A stretch of 64,000 bases of DNA from Orthonyx spaldingii (lineage: Eukaryota; Chordata; Aves; Passeriformes; Orthonychidae). Shown here one piece after another: positions 45,901 to 55,900 of the stretch. The stretch spans positions 770,844-834,843 of the forward strand of contig VZTJ01005975.1 of the NCBI GenBank assembly GCA_013397795.1, written 5' to 3'. Each line of letters opens with the position of its first letter. Position 1 is the first letter of the stretch. The notes beneath the pieces were generated by a model. The model ran no database searches, had not been told where the DNA came from, and was given only the letters and a program-made list of their open reading frames with translations. Made by a program: the position numbers and the translations under genes.

Positions 45901-47758
45901 TGTAGAACAAATGTCAAAGCAAAACAAGAAATGTAGACAGAGAGATGAGGCCCATGTGGTGAGAGTATTTAACCCGAGTTTCCTATCCCTGAATTAGCCT
46001 GACAAAACTTAATTTACTTTCTTAACCACACAGAGTATGAGGGCACATGTTTACAGCCAGCTGTACAACCTGCAGTGATTATTTTGTCCCTCAGGTTAAA
46101 AAAACTTTCTTTACTGATCTTCAGAAGCCCACGATGAGCAGAGATACACAAGAGCAGCATCAGACTTACATGACTTGGTTGATTACTTATGGCTTGATAA
46201 ACTGCAAAATACAGGAGAAAAATGAGTGGGATTTATTCCCACTGGAGACAACATGAAGAGATACAGCCTGATGGAAAATGGGCCCGGGGGTGTCATGCCC
46301 TGATCTCCACAGGCCTGCAATTCCTTCCCACATCTCTGCACCCCAGTGTGTGTGTGAATCTATAATTTAGTCACTGCTGTAACTGTAGTAAATCCTGTTG
46401 AATCACTTTATAAATATTAAATCAGTCAGTGATTAAGTGCTGCCAAACTCTTTTGCACCTGTATCTTCTGTATCCATATCCTTCATCCCAGTGACCCTTT
46501 TGCATCCCTGGTCTCCGTGTAAATCATTCTAAATTGATTCTGATCCCATTTTCCTGTGTACGTTCCACCTGTGTTGTAAGCAATAGAATGAACCTTGCCA
46601 TCAAACTCTGTTGAAGTCACACTTTCCCAAATTCGTATCAAAACCTGCTTTTTTTGCCAATCCCTTCAGTGGTGGCCAAGGGAGGGGTCAGAGGATGGGC
46701 CAGGCTCTGCTCGGTGCTGCCCAGCCATGGGACCAGAGGCAATGGGCAGAAATCAATGCCCAGAAAGTTCCACCTGGATATAAGGATGAACTTCTCTCCC
46801 ATGCAGTGACTGAGCACAGGATTGTCCAGAGAGGGTGTGGAGCCTCCCTCACCGGAGATATTCCAGAGCTATCTGGATGCAGTCCTGTGCCGTGTGCTTT
46901 GGGGTGACCCTGCTTGGGAGTGTTGGACTGGATGACCCCACTGTGGTGCCTTCCAAGCTGAACCACCCTGCGCTCCTTCCTCCTGCCCCTCTCCCGCACA
47001 GCCCCGCGGGTGCTATCCACGGCATGTGCGGAGATTCAGAATCACAGAATAACTGGGATTGGAAGGGATCTCTGGAGACCATCCAGTCCAAACCCCACTG
47101 CCAAGGCAGGGTCACCCGGAGCGGGTGACACAGGGTTTGGAATGTCTCCAGAGAGGGAGACTCCACGCCCTCCCTGGGCGGCTGTTCCACTGCCACCCTC
47201 AGCGCACAGAAGCTGTTCTTGACATTGAGGTGGAACTCGTTGTGTTTTACTTTGCGGCCACTGCTCCTCGCCCTGTCGCTGGGCACCTCTGAACAGAGTC
47301 AGCCCCGATCCCCTCAGAAGCGCCGAACACAGAACCACCCGCAGCAGAACCACCCGCAACAGCGCTGCCCCAGGAACCAGCGCCGCCAGCATTTCCTGGT
47401 CTCTGTTTTCATGTGGAAAAAAATCCCGCCCCTCGCTGGCCGCTCCTCCCCTCCCCGGGCCGACTCTGGGCGCGCTTTTCCCCTCACGGAGCGGGCTCGG
47501 GAGCCGCAGCCCGCCGGGAGCAGCGCTCCCCTCACGGCGTCCCGCCGAGCCCGCGGGAACCGACCCGCTGCCGTGAGGGGAGCGGGAGGAAAGGAGAGGT
47601 GACGAGGAGAGAGAGGAGAAGAGAGGGGAGAGAAGAGAACAAAGAGAACAGGGAAAGGGAGAGGAGGAAGAAGAGAGGAGAGGGAGAAGAGGAAGGGGAG
47701 AGGGAGAAGAAAGCAGGGGCAGAGCGGCGCTGCCCCGCTCCCCAGACACCTACGACAT
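35823..47758 (-). CDS. ITGB3BP: ITGB3BP (CENP-R / NRIF3), last exon not located
   Basis: Exons in transcript order: 47758-47754, 43815-43773, 41097-40965, 38691-38619, 37874-37796, 37060-36967, 35882-35823. The joined frame is consistent (487 bases, 162 codons plus one base). Human has 177 residues, so about 15 are missing. Recognisable segments are VKRALNL (N-terminus), SYSPTTGTCLMSPFSSP, and ALEGSRELENLIG (near-identical to human). The exon at 37874-37796 (DVYLQLHSQV...) is weakly similar, but its length and both phases fit the human DEFMMLLSKV exon exactly. Known role: CCAN kinetochore protein of the CENP-O/P/Q/U/R group; also a coactivator of thyroid and retinoid receptors. Exon 1 codes only ATGTC (Met and two bases of Ser) and is the least certain. 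The human N-terminal LXXLL motif is absent. The C-terminal LXXIL motif would lie in the unseen exon. Confidence 0.85.
37218..37244. repeat. Poly(T) run (poly(A) on the ITGB3BP strand)
   Basis: 27 consecutive T bases, about 160 bases upstream (in transcript sense) of the ALEGSREL exon of ITGB3BP. It sits in the intron and does not overlap the splice site. Confidence 0.85.
39937..39975. repeat. Poly(A) run of 39 bases
   Basis: 39 A bases, followed by ccggcaag and a second A-rich stretch to about 40007. On the ITGB3BP strand this is a long poly(T) in the intron between exons 3 and 4. No retrogene was recognised beside it. Confidence 0.85.
40380..40409. repeat. (ATT)n microsatellite
   Basis: About ten ATT units with one interruption (attact). 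Confidence 0.9.
43185..43420. promoter_or_regulatory. Candidate conserved regulatory element in ITGB3BP intron 2
   Basis: A repeat-free stretch with clustered homeodomain-like words (CAGATTAGCTGAGGG, GAGGTAATTACAGC, GCAGATTACAGC) and no open frame. Its balanced, complex sequence differs from the surrounding simple A/T-rich intron. Function is inferred from composition only. Confidence 0.3.
43699..43731. repeat. (CA)n/(TA)n microsatellite
   Basis: 'cacacatatacacacacaca' then 'catatatatat': compound dinucleotide repeat about 40 bases downstream (in transcript sense) of ITGB3BP exon 2. Confidence 0.85.
45000..45245. promoter_or_regulatory. Candidate conserved element with octamer motif in ITGB3BP intron 1
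   Basis: Contains 'ccaatgcatttgcatgc' at about 45215-45231, which carries the POU octamer ATTTGCAT. Nearby are 'tttattaatgcatcc' and 'ccattacggc' words. No repeat and no splice signals. Regulatory role is inference. Confidence 0.3.
46680..46985 (+). mobile_element. CR1 LINE fragment (sense on +)
   Basis: CR1 3' region: 'ggataagg'-like 'ggatataaggatgaacttct', 'ggtgtggagcctccctcacc', 'tattccagagctatctgg', a 'gcttgggagtgttggactgg' block and a 'ccttccaagctgaacc' end. It extends further 5' than the copies in ALG6. Confidence 0.85.
47037..47295 (-). mobile_element. CR1 LINE 3' fragment (sense on -)
   Basis: Reverse complement of a CR1 end: tail 'cagaatcacagaataactgg' with the family octamer, then 'gattggaagggatctctgga', 'agaccatccagtccaaaccc', 'agagggagactccacgccct' and further 5' sequence to 'cgctgggcacctctgaac'. 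Tail to tail with the + copy at 46680-46985, about 50 bases apart. Confidence 0.9.
47604..47713. repeat. Polypurine tract (GGA/GAA-rich)
   Basis: 110 bases that are purine on the + strand except for two C bases (47640, 47649). The stretch 47650-47713 is 64 purines without a break. It lies just inside ITGB3BP intron 1, about 40 bases from its donor, so the nascent RNA would be polypyrimidine. Confidence 0.9.
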
Positions 47759-47887
47759 CCCGGAGCCGCTCCCGCCGCCGCCCCTTCGCAGCTCCCGCCG
47801 TGCGCCCGCCAAACGCCGCCGGCTGGAAACGGCGCCGAGGGCGGGCCGGGCCGGGGCGGGGCCGAGGAACACGGCAGGGCTGCGGGG

Positions 47888-47960
47888 CCGGGGCTGAGAC
47901 GCCTGGGACCGGGACCGAGACCCCCGGGACCGAGACCGAGACCCCCGGGACCGAGAGCGG
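47888..47960. repeat. GC-rich short tandem repeat (gggaccgagaccc units)
   Basis: Imperfect copies of 'gggaccgagacccccgg' in the divergent promoter, at least three units. Confidence 0.75.
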
Positions 47961-48194
47961 TGTGGGCTCGTCGGGTCCCGCTGTGCGCGGTAGGAGCCGG
48001 GCCGGGGCCGAGGGGTTCGGGCGGCGGGTTCGGGGCCACCAAACGCACCTCAGGAGACCCTCAGGGATCGCCGAGCAGCGCTGAGGGAGGGGGGGCTGAT
48101 TCCCTTCAAGGCTGGGGGAAGGGGATTGTAATTTTTATATTTTTTTTTTTTTACGGTGGGTGGCAGATTTAGCCCTTGAAGCCTCCTGAGTGCA

Positions 48195-48478
48195 CTAGGG
48201 AGGGAGGTGATGAGATCTGTGTGGGAAAAGTTTCCTCGTTTCAGGTGGACGAGGCCGGAGCAGGGCAAAGCTTCCCCGTGCCAATGTGGGTTCTGTGTGG
48301 ATGAGCCTTGGACATGAAGGTCGGTGTTGCCATGGAGGGTCTGACTTTGGGCATCAGCAGGAATTTCTTCACGGGGTGATTAGACATGGGAAGGGGCTGC
48401 CCAGGGAGGTTTGGAGTCTCCATCCAGGGAAGGACTGGACATGGCACTCAGTTGGCACACACTGGACTGAGAATCTGA
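48195..48478 (+). mobile_element. CR1 LINE fragment (sense on +)
   Basis: Internal-to-3' CR1 sequence: 'ggaatttcttcacggggtga', 'ttagacatgggaaggggctg', 'cccagggaggtttggagtct', 'gactggacatggcactcag'. The 3' tail is missing where the next copy begins. Confidence 0.85.
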
Positions 48479-48705
48479 CATTGGTTTGGCTTGGAAGGCA
48501 CCTTAAACCTCATCCAGTGGCTTCCCTGCCATGGGCGGGGACACCTCCCACTGTCCCAGGCTGCTCCCAGCCCCAGTGTCCAGCCTGGCCTTGGGCACTG
48601 CCAGGGATCCAGGGGCAGCCACAGCTTCTCTGGGCACCCTGTGCCAGGGCCTGCCCACCCTCCCAGGGAACAATTCCTTCCCAGTCTCTAATCTAAACCT
48701 GCTCT
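48479..48705 (-). mobile_element. CR1 LINE 3' fragment (sense on -)
   Basis: Reverse-complement CR1 3' end: 'attggtttggcttggaagg', 'cacctcccactgtcccagg', 'gcttctctgggcaccctgtg', ending 'ccttcccagtctc'. It directly abuts the + copy at 48195-48478, so it may have inserted into or beside that copy's tail. Confidence 0.88.
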
Positions 48706-49955
48706 CTCCCTGTTTAGAAGCCCGAGCCGGATTGCTCCCCTCTGTCTATTTTTCTAAAGTGTCATTTATCCAGTGAAATGTCCCAGCCTAAGCCATGGGG
48801 CTGCTGGCAGTGCTGTCACTAAGCCATTGCTCACTGGATTTCCCAGCGATGGATTGGCAGCACTTCCTGGCCCACACAAGAAATATCTCAGTAATGGGAA
48901 GTCCAAGGAGTACAAACAGGAGTTCACATTTTATAAACTGGTTACTGGAAAATTAACATTTATTCTTCTTCTCCTCCTTGCCTTTACCCCCAGTTTCATT
49001 CTGTGTGTGAAGCACTGGTGCTTAATTATAGTGACACCCGTTTGCAGGAGCCAGGCTGTGTCAGGGGGTCCCTGCGGGGTCCTTCTGGTGCCTGTGTAAT
49101 ATTAAAGTGTCAGGGTGTTACAAATTGGGTACTTCATCCTTGATAAGCGATTGTTATCTGCCTTTCCCAAGTGTGAAAGGCCTGTATAACTCAACAAGGT
49201 GCCAGTGGTTGAGGCCTCCTGAGGAAAAACCCAATGAGTCCTGAAGGGGACCCTGGGACGGCGTTGTCTTGTTGCTGAACTTGAGATATTCCATTTATTA
49301 CACTGGAATACATTTCCTGAAGTCAACATTGGGTAAAATAATACAAGAGGCTGTTAAAGCAAGAGCACAACAGGATTTAGTGTCCCTCTGTGATGGCCTT
49401 CTAAAAACCTTAATCACCCCTGGTGGAAGCAGAGAGCTGTTGTCAGAGTTTGCTGACCACTGCTGAGCAAACAGCATTAGTTACTGCTCTGGGTTGTTTT
49501 AATAACTGAGAAAAAAAAAAAAAAGTGTTTCTGGTTTTTTCCACTCATTTACAATTGTGTGGGCCTTGAACTTAAAAGGCCTGAGTTGCTCAAAGTTTTA
49601 TGCACACTTATTTTAAAATTTTTATGCACATTTATTTCTATTATTTATATTTAGGTTGCTCTTAGAATTCTGTGCTTGGCATTTTTGAAGGATTAAGGGT
49701 TCCAATTTTGACCAGTGTTACTATTATCCATATGTTTTGTTATGAATGTAAAAAGAGAAAACATGGATAGCAAAGCCTTGTGTCACAGATAATGTGAAAA
49801 TGTGGCTTCATGCTTTCCAAAATCAAGACTGCATAATATTTATATAATAATTATTATACTAATTATTATTATAATAATAATTATAAAACTAAATAAAATA
49901 CAGTGAAATTGAACTTTTTTACTGTCAATTCTAACTGGAATTGTGTCCCTCACAG
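48706..49955. other. EFCAB7 5' intron, no further feature
   Basis: No exon recognised. Contains a short A run (about 49510-49524) and an AT-rich, self-complementary stretch at 49838-49890 just before the acceptor of the start-codon exon. Confidence 0.5.
49838..49890. repeat. AT-rich inverted-repeat-like tract (TAATTATTA)
   Basis: Runs of taat/atta, such as 'ataattattatactaattatt', can pair with themselves. It lies about 65 bases upstream of the EFCAB7 start-codon exon. Confidence 0.7.
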
Positions 49956-49956
49956 G

Positions 49957-52900
49957 ATGGCCAGCATTCCTGGGAATCAGAAAGCCACACACTCAGAAAA
50001 TTCCCAAGGGAAGAAGTCCCAGCATGCAGAAGAGGCCATTTTTTACATGAACTGCAGAGCAGCTTATCTGACTGTCTTCAAGAGCAGCTTAGAAAATATT
50101 AAATCAAAAGAACAACTCACTTTAGGTAATGATTTCATGTTTTTCCCTGTAACTCTTACGTGTGATGATTACAGTGAGAGTATCCCAGTGCATGAACTCA
50201 GAGTTTTAAGGGATTGAGAGTAGTTTTGGATGCCTGATGGAAGTGGGAATACCAGACACAGCTTTTTATCTGTAAATCACCAGTATGGAAGATCTCAGTT
50301 CAGTTTAAAGTGGGCCATTGCCCTGGCACAGACAAATCCCATAACTGGTGTTCCATAAGAATTCTTACTCTTTATTTCAAATACTGAATTACACAGACTG
50401 AAATCAAAAGTTTTCATTTTGCATCCAGACAATATTTGTGTGTAAGTGGTGGTGTTGTCAGCAGTACAACAGGAGGCAAATCTCTCTGACTGCTTCAGCT
50501 GCACTAAATAAGGCTGTTGGTAGATACTGAAAGCTGTGGGGCTTTGTTTTGAGAACTTTAGGAATGTCAAAGAGAAGTGAGAAAAATTTACCAGAAAAGT
50601 GGAAGTTGGTTTCTTTACAATATATCCCAGTGACCAGGTTAGATAAGGAAGGAGTAAGTTAATTTTGAATTTTGAAAGAGGTTTAACTACCCCAAATAAA
50701 ATTTCTCAAGCAAATACAATTCCAACTTTGCAGTTTCTTGGAGTTGTAGGATTGCATGCTGTGTTTGGGTGGTGGGTTTTTTTTCTCAGAGCATTTTTGT
50801 TCTTTATAAAAAGGTTTTTCATGGAAACCACCACAGTAAAAGCTGAGTGCACTGATTGTAGCTTCTTTCCCTACACCAGCACATGAAATTCTGCCCGTTA
50901 GCAAGCACATTCCTACACCTTGTGACTTGGTGCTCTCCAGGCTTTCTCAGCTGCAATAAAAGGGCCTTTATAACGTCCTAATGATAGTTTGGGATAATCT
51001 GGATTTTAGCAGAGGGGTGGTGTGAACAAATGTCATCTCTTGAATAAATGCTTTGGCTTTCATCTCTATCCATATGCCACTTGGCTGCACAGCAAGTGTT
51101 TGGGCATTTTGCTTTCAAGGTCAACTTAGAGAGGGCAGTTAGTTGTTTAGACTCCCAGTCTTTTCAGAGGTATTTAAGAATTTATTTTAGAATTTGTAAG
51201 CATTGAGAGTTAGAGATTTATATTTCATCTTAAGTCAATTTTGGCATTTCTCAAATGAGTCCTTTAAGCTTCTCTTGCTTCCTGAAGTTTGGCTGATATT
51301 CCAAACTCCAAGTGCTCACTGAGAGATTGGCCCTGTGACATTTTATTTGTAGGAGTTTTGCTTATCCCCAGACAGCAGCTTCATTTCCTGTCTGTTGCAA
51401 TATTGCTGGAGTGATTTAGCAGAATCAGACATAAAGAAATATAAATAAAAGGTGCAGTGTGATTGAACTTTCACAAATACAAATCGGGAGGCACGTGGGG
51501 AATGGCAAGTGCTGATCTGCCTGGGTTTATAAAAATACAGGATATCTGTTAAATGTAATAATGTGCTGCACTGGCATTCCAGGGAATTCTGCTATCCATG
51601 GAAACAACCCCACAGAGCCACTGCCCTTCTCTGGCTGCCCTTGGCACTGAGATCCCCCAACCCCTGCTCCGTGCCCAGGATCGAGACGTGCGCCCTGCTC
51701 GGTTCCCCTGGCTCCTCCAGCAGAGGTGGCAGGGCACAAATCTTTATTTAGTCCTTGGCTCTGAGGCAGGGATTAACAGCAGAGGTGCCTGGTGGGGTTG
51801 TTTGTTTGCTTTGCTGGTGACACAGCTCCCACTGAGCGCTGTAACCACGCCACCACCTCATTTCACAGATGCTCCCCAGCAGTGCCCAGCACAGGCTTGG
51901 TCACTGCTCAGCTGGCTCAGAACCAAATGCCAGCCCAGGCAGAGATGAGGGAATCTCCTGTGCTCCCCTAAAAGACCTGATTATTTGGGAAGATATAAAA
52001 GCATCCTTCTAATTTCAGATGGGCTGTGCATTTGAATTGAATTTCCATTTAACGTAATACCTTCAGCACGCTGAAAACTGGTGAAAGGATGTTTTCAGTA
52101 AAGACCTTGAAATGCCAAAGCAGGTCCAGCAGATTCATTTTGGAGAATGCCAGGTGTGCCATCCATGGCATTGGCTGTCTGATGGTATCATTTTTCCTTT
52201 AAAATTCATGCTGTGTAATTTGAATGGATACATTCAAATGTCCAAGTGTGACATAAAATATCATCTCAGATAAATTCTACTCTGGATCTCAGTTCTTGGC
52301 AAAGTAAGTGCAAAGATGACGTTGATCTTAGTAGAAATAGAATCTAATAATATGCAGGTTTAGAAAGAATATTTTTTTGATATTAAGACACTGGATATAG
52401 GCTGAATTTTACACTCGAGGCTGTCTTTGAGTTCATGGATATTTTGATTAAGATCATAACCCAAACTGTCCTTCAGACACACTTTTCTCTTGGAGTGATT
52501 TGGCTTTTAAAAAATCTGAGCATGGAAAGTGATTCAAGGATGTTTTGGTAAAACTCCTTTCCTGGCAGCTGGAATATATATTTAATATTGTGTTTTGTTG
52601 TGCAGTACTTCAACAGGCTGGAAGAAATCCTTCTCAGAAGACCATTAATAAATACTGGACTTCACAAACAACTTCACTGAATTTTGATGACTTTTGTGCT
52701 ATTTTAAAAAAAGAAAAGCCAGCTACAAAAAAGGAACTGCTCGAAGCATTTGGAAAAATAGACACAGATAAGGCTGGATATGTTTTACTTGATGAACTTT
52801 GTAAAATCCTTACAACAGTAAGTATCAGTAGGAACTTAATTATCCACCTTTAATTAGTAGAGATTTTGGAAATTAGATGGCAAAACAAGATAAGCAAGAA

Positions 52901-55900
52901 TGACTGAGAGCTGGGATTCCCCATTTTATGGAAGATTTTCGTGGTGGGTTTCCAGAAAACACCACAGAATTACACAAACTGGTCCAATTGATGTGTTCAG
53001 TATTTAGTAGCATTGTAAGGACATAATTTTTAATGATTTTGACCTATGTTTTAATGATTCAAACCAAAATCCACTTAGATGTATTGCAAGCTAAGATTCC
53101 CTGAAAGAATATTAAAATATTCTTTCTTTGTTTATTAAATTTGCACTGAACAGGATTTTTGGTTAAGAACTCAAACTGAGCTGTTTTTTTCTTGCAGAGA
53201 GGTGAGCAAATGACCTGGGAGGAAGTGACCACCATTACTAAACAAGCTGATTTTAACTGCAGTGGCAAGCTGGACTACAACAAGGTATGGCCAAGAGTGA
53301 TCTTTGTTCTTGTGTTGTTGACAATGTGACCTTACCCCAGGATTTTACATTTTGGCCTGAATAAACAGCCCACAAAGATTTGCATGTAAATATGTTTTCA
53401 CTGAAGGAAAACTGCTAAGAATCCTATGTGAAAAATCAGTCTTCAGATATCTAGGAAGAAAGGGTTGAAAATCACACCTAACATTTTTTCAGTATTTGGA
53501 CCTCCTTGTTGAATCATGGCTCCATTTTACTGTGGTACTCAGTGGTTGTTCTGATTCATGAAAATAAAAATTAATATTGGCCTTGAAGAGAAAATTCTAC
53601 TGACCTGTGCTTTCCTTGCAAATGCTACATTTTACTCCTTGAAACCATGAGAAATGTAACCTGGAAAGTGAAATATTCTTTTTTTTTCCTCTCAAGTTCT
53701 GTGACCTGTACCTGACCACCAGTGAGCAGTGCTGCAAGGCTGCAAGGGACAGGCTGGAAGTTGACCCTCGACTGAGGCAGCAGCAGCTTGGGAACCAAAC
53801 TGAAAATTCCTCTGAGGGGATCTCACTGCCAGTGTCAAAACCATCCCCCAGGAGCTCCAGGAAAGCTGATCACAAACTGGCTAAAGGTATTTTTGTTTCT
53901 TATATTTTATGTTTTTTTCTATTGGAGATGAAGCTCTGGCTCAATGAGCAGTTGAGTTTTTGGTTAATTTCTCTCAGATTAGTGAGGGTTTTATTGATTA
54001 ATAGAATTTCTCCTGTGGCAGTCACAGCGATGTGTCAGTAAAATATCTTCAGATGGCTGCATCTATGAAACTCTCAGATTCCTAAGGGTGGATTTTGTTG
54101 ATTGTCACGTGACACGGTCCAGAGGGAAGAGAGAAAGGAATTCTCAGATATTGCAGCATAGGCAGGCGTTTATTTCCTTCCCAGGTCAGAGGTGAAATCC
54201 CAAACATTTCTCAAAAAGCTGTTTTTGTTCCATTATTGAGGCTGCTTTTCAAGCACAATCAATAGAGAGTTTGAGGTCCTTCCTGAAGTTACAAAGATAC
54301 TTCAAAACCTTCCCAAACTGGAAGAAGTCCACAGGGAACAGACTGCAGAGGCACCAAGTACAAAATTTTGGGATGTATTTTGTGCTGTTCCAAGTTGCTT
54401 CAAATCTGGGCAATACCAAAGAGCTGCAAAAATGACACAACAGTGATGAAGGGAAGTTCTCTGACTGAAGTTCTTGACGTTCCAGTTTCTCTTTGTGCTT
54501 CTAAATGCAAAGTTTGTGATAAATAGCACCAGGAGAGGGCTGCAATAATGTGATTTTAATTAAATATCTCTGTTTGTAGGTGACAGCAGAGCTCCTTCAA
54601 GACCCTCATCAGCTCAAAGCAGCAAAGCTTCCACCTCCACCACTGTCACTGTGGGTGCCAGCAGCAGCAGCAGGAGCACAAAGCTAATTATTGAGCCTGA
54701 CACAATGAAGGTATCACACTGGAATGATGGGGTTTTCCTCTAGGCACCTGTGTTATTGCATTTTAAATAAGCTAAAAATCAGAGAAAAATGGTGTCTTAT
54801 GTTTTATTAATGGTTTGTCAAGGGCAGCTATAAACCACTGAGAGCTTTCTTGATGGTATTATTATTAACATTTTTATATACTGTTGGTTTTGCTGACAAC
54901 AAGTTATTGGAAATAATTTTTCAGGTGTGAAGGTTTAATAGAACAAAATGTGTTTTTTTATAAATGAAACCACTGTTGGAGAAAACATCTAATGACTTCT
55001 TGAGAAATTTAAAATTGAATAATTTATTAGGTTGGTGAGAACTTTAAATGCTTAAGCAGTCTGAAAGATTGTGTATCATAAACCTTTGCATGAAAGGTAA
55101 TTGGAAATAAATAACAGATCTGTGAGCATATTCAGTTTCTTGGGCATTGTTTGGTAAATATGTGCTGTAACCTGAAAATATTGATTTTTAGTTAGACTAA
55201 TATGTTCTATCAGTATTATCTTTTAAATAAATCACTCATTCAATATAAATTCCTGAGGGAGAGAGACAACAAAGTCACTTTGCTAAGTCAATATTTGTAG
55301 AGTGTTAATATTGATCTTTTTCCCTTTGTTTTCCCTTTCTTGACTGAACCTTTACTAGTTTTCTTTCAACAGAAAATAATAGCTGTAGAAATATAAAACA
55401 TTAACTGGAAACTGCTGGGAAACATTAAAAATGTGCACCTGGAGACTCCTGCATAAAAGGGAAAAAATGGTTATGACCACACAGTGTAACTGCTGCTGGA
55501 AAACTGAACTGATTGTCCTCAGGAGCTGCATTTTTGTTTCAAATAACAACTCTGGATTTGTTATTGAACTCTGAAGTCCTTTATATCTTCCCCACTGCTG
55601 TACAGTGACATTTGTTCTATATTAAAATTTCAAACCAGGATCTCCCAGGGATTTTTTGCAGTCTGTTTAGGTATCTGGACCTCTGTGCAATTTAACCTGC
55701 AATCTCACCTTGTTCAAACACCATGTGGGCTGTGGAGATCCAGCACACACTTACCTGAGATTGGATTCTTTTTTCTTTGTACAAGCCTTGAAAACTGACT
55801 GAAAAAAAAAAAAAAAAAGCAGCTGCAGGTATTGATTAGTATTGATTGGCATCATCCAAAAACTGAAATCGATCAATAAACACGGAAAGGTGTAAGTAGA

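Larger units (their letters stand above)
47400..48060. promoter_or_regulatory. Divergent CpG-island promoter of ITGB3BP (-) and EFCAB7 (+)
   Basis: CpG-dense DNA that holds the ITGB3BP first coding bases (ATG on - at 47758-47756) and a probable EFCAB7 non-coding first exon, ending at a splice site gcgcg|gtagga (intron start 47990). The two transcripts would start within about 200 bases of each other and diverge, as in the human locus. Start sites are inferred. GC-box-like 'gggccggggcggggccg' lies at 47848-47864. Confidence 0.65.

Noticed and set aside
47042..48084. Open frames over 220 codons on both strands
   Set aside because: They cross the CR1 tail, the polypurine tract and the divergent CpG island. 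Low-complexity products (Ser/Leu/Pro or Glu/Arg).
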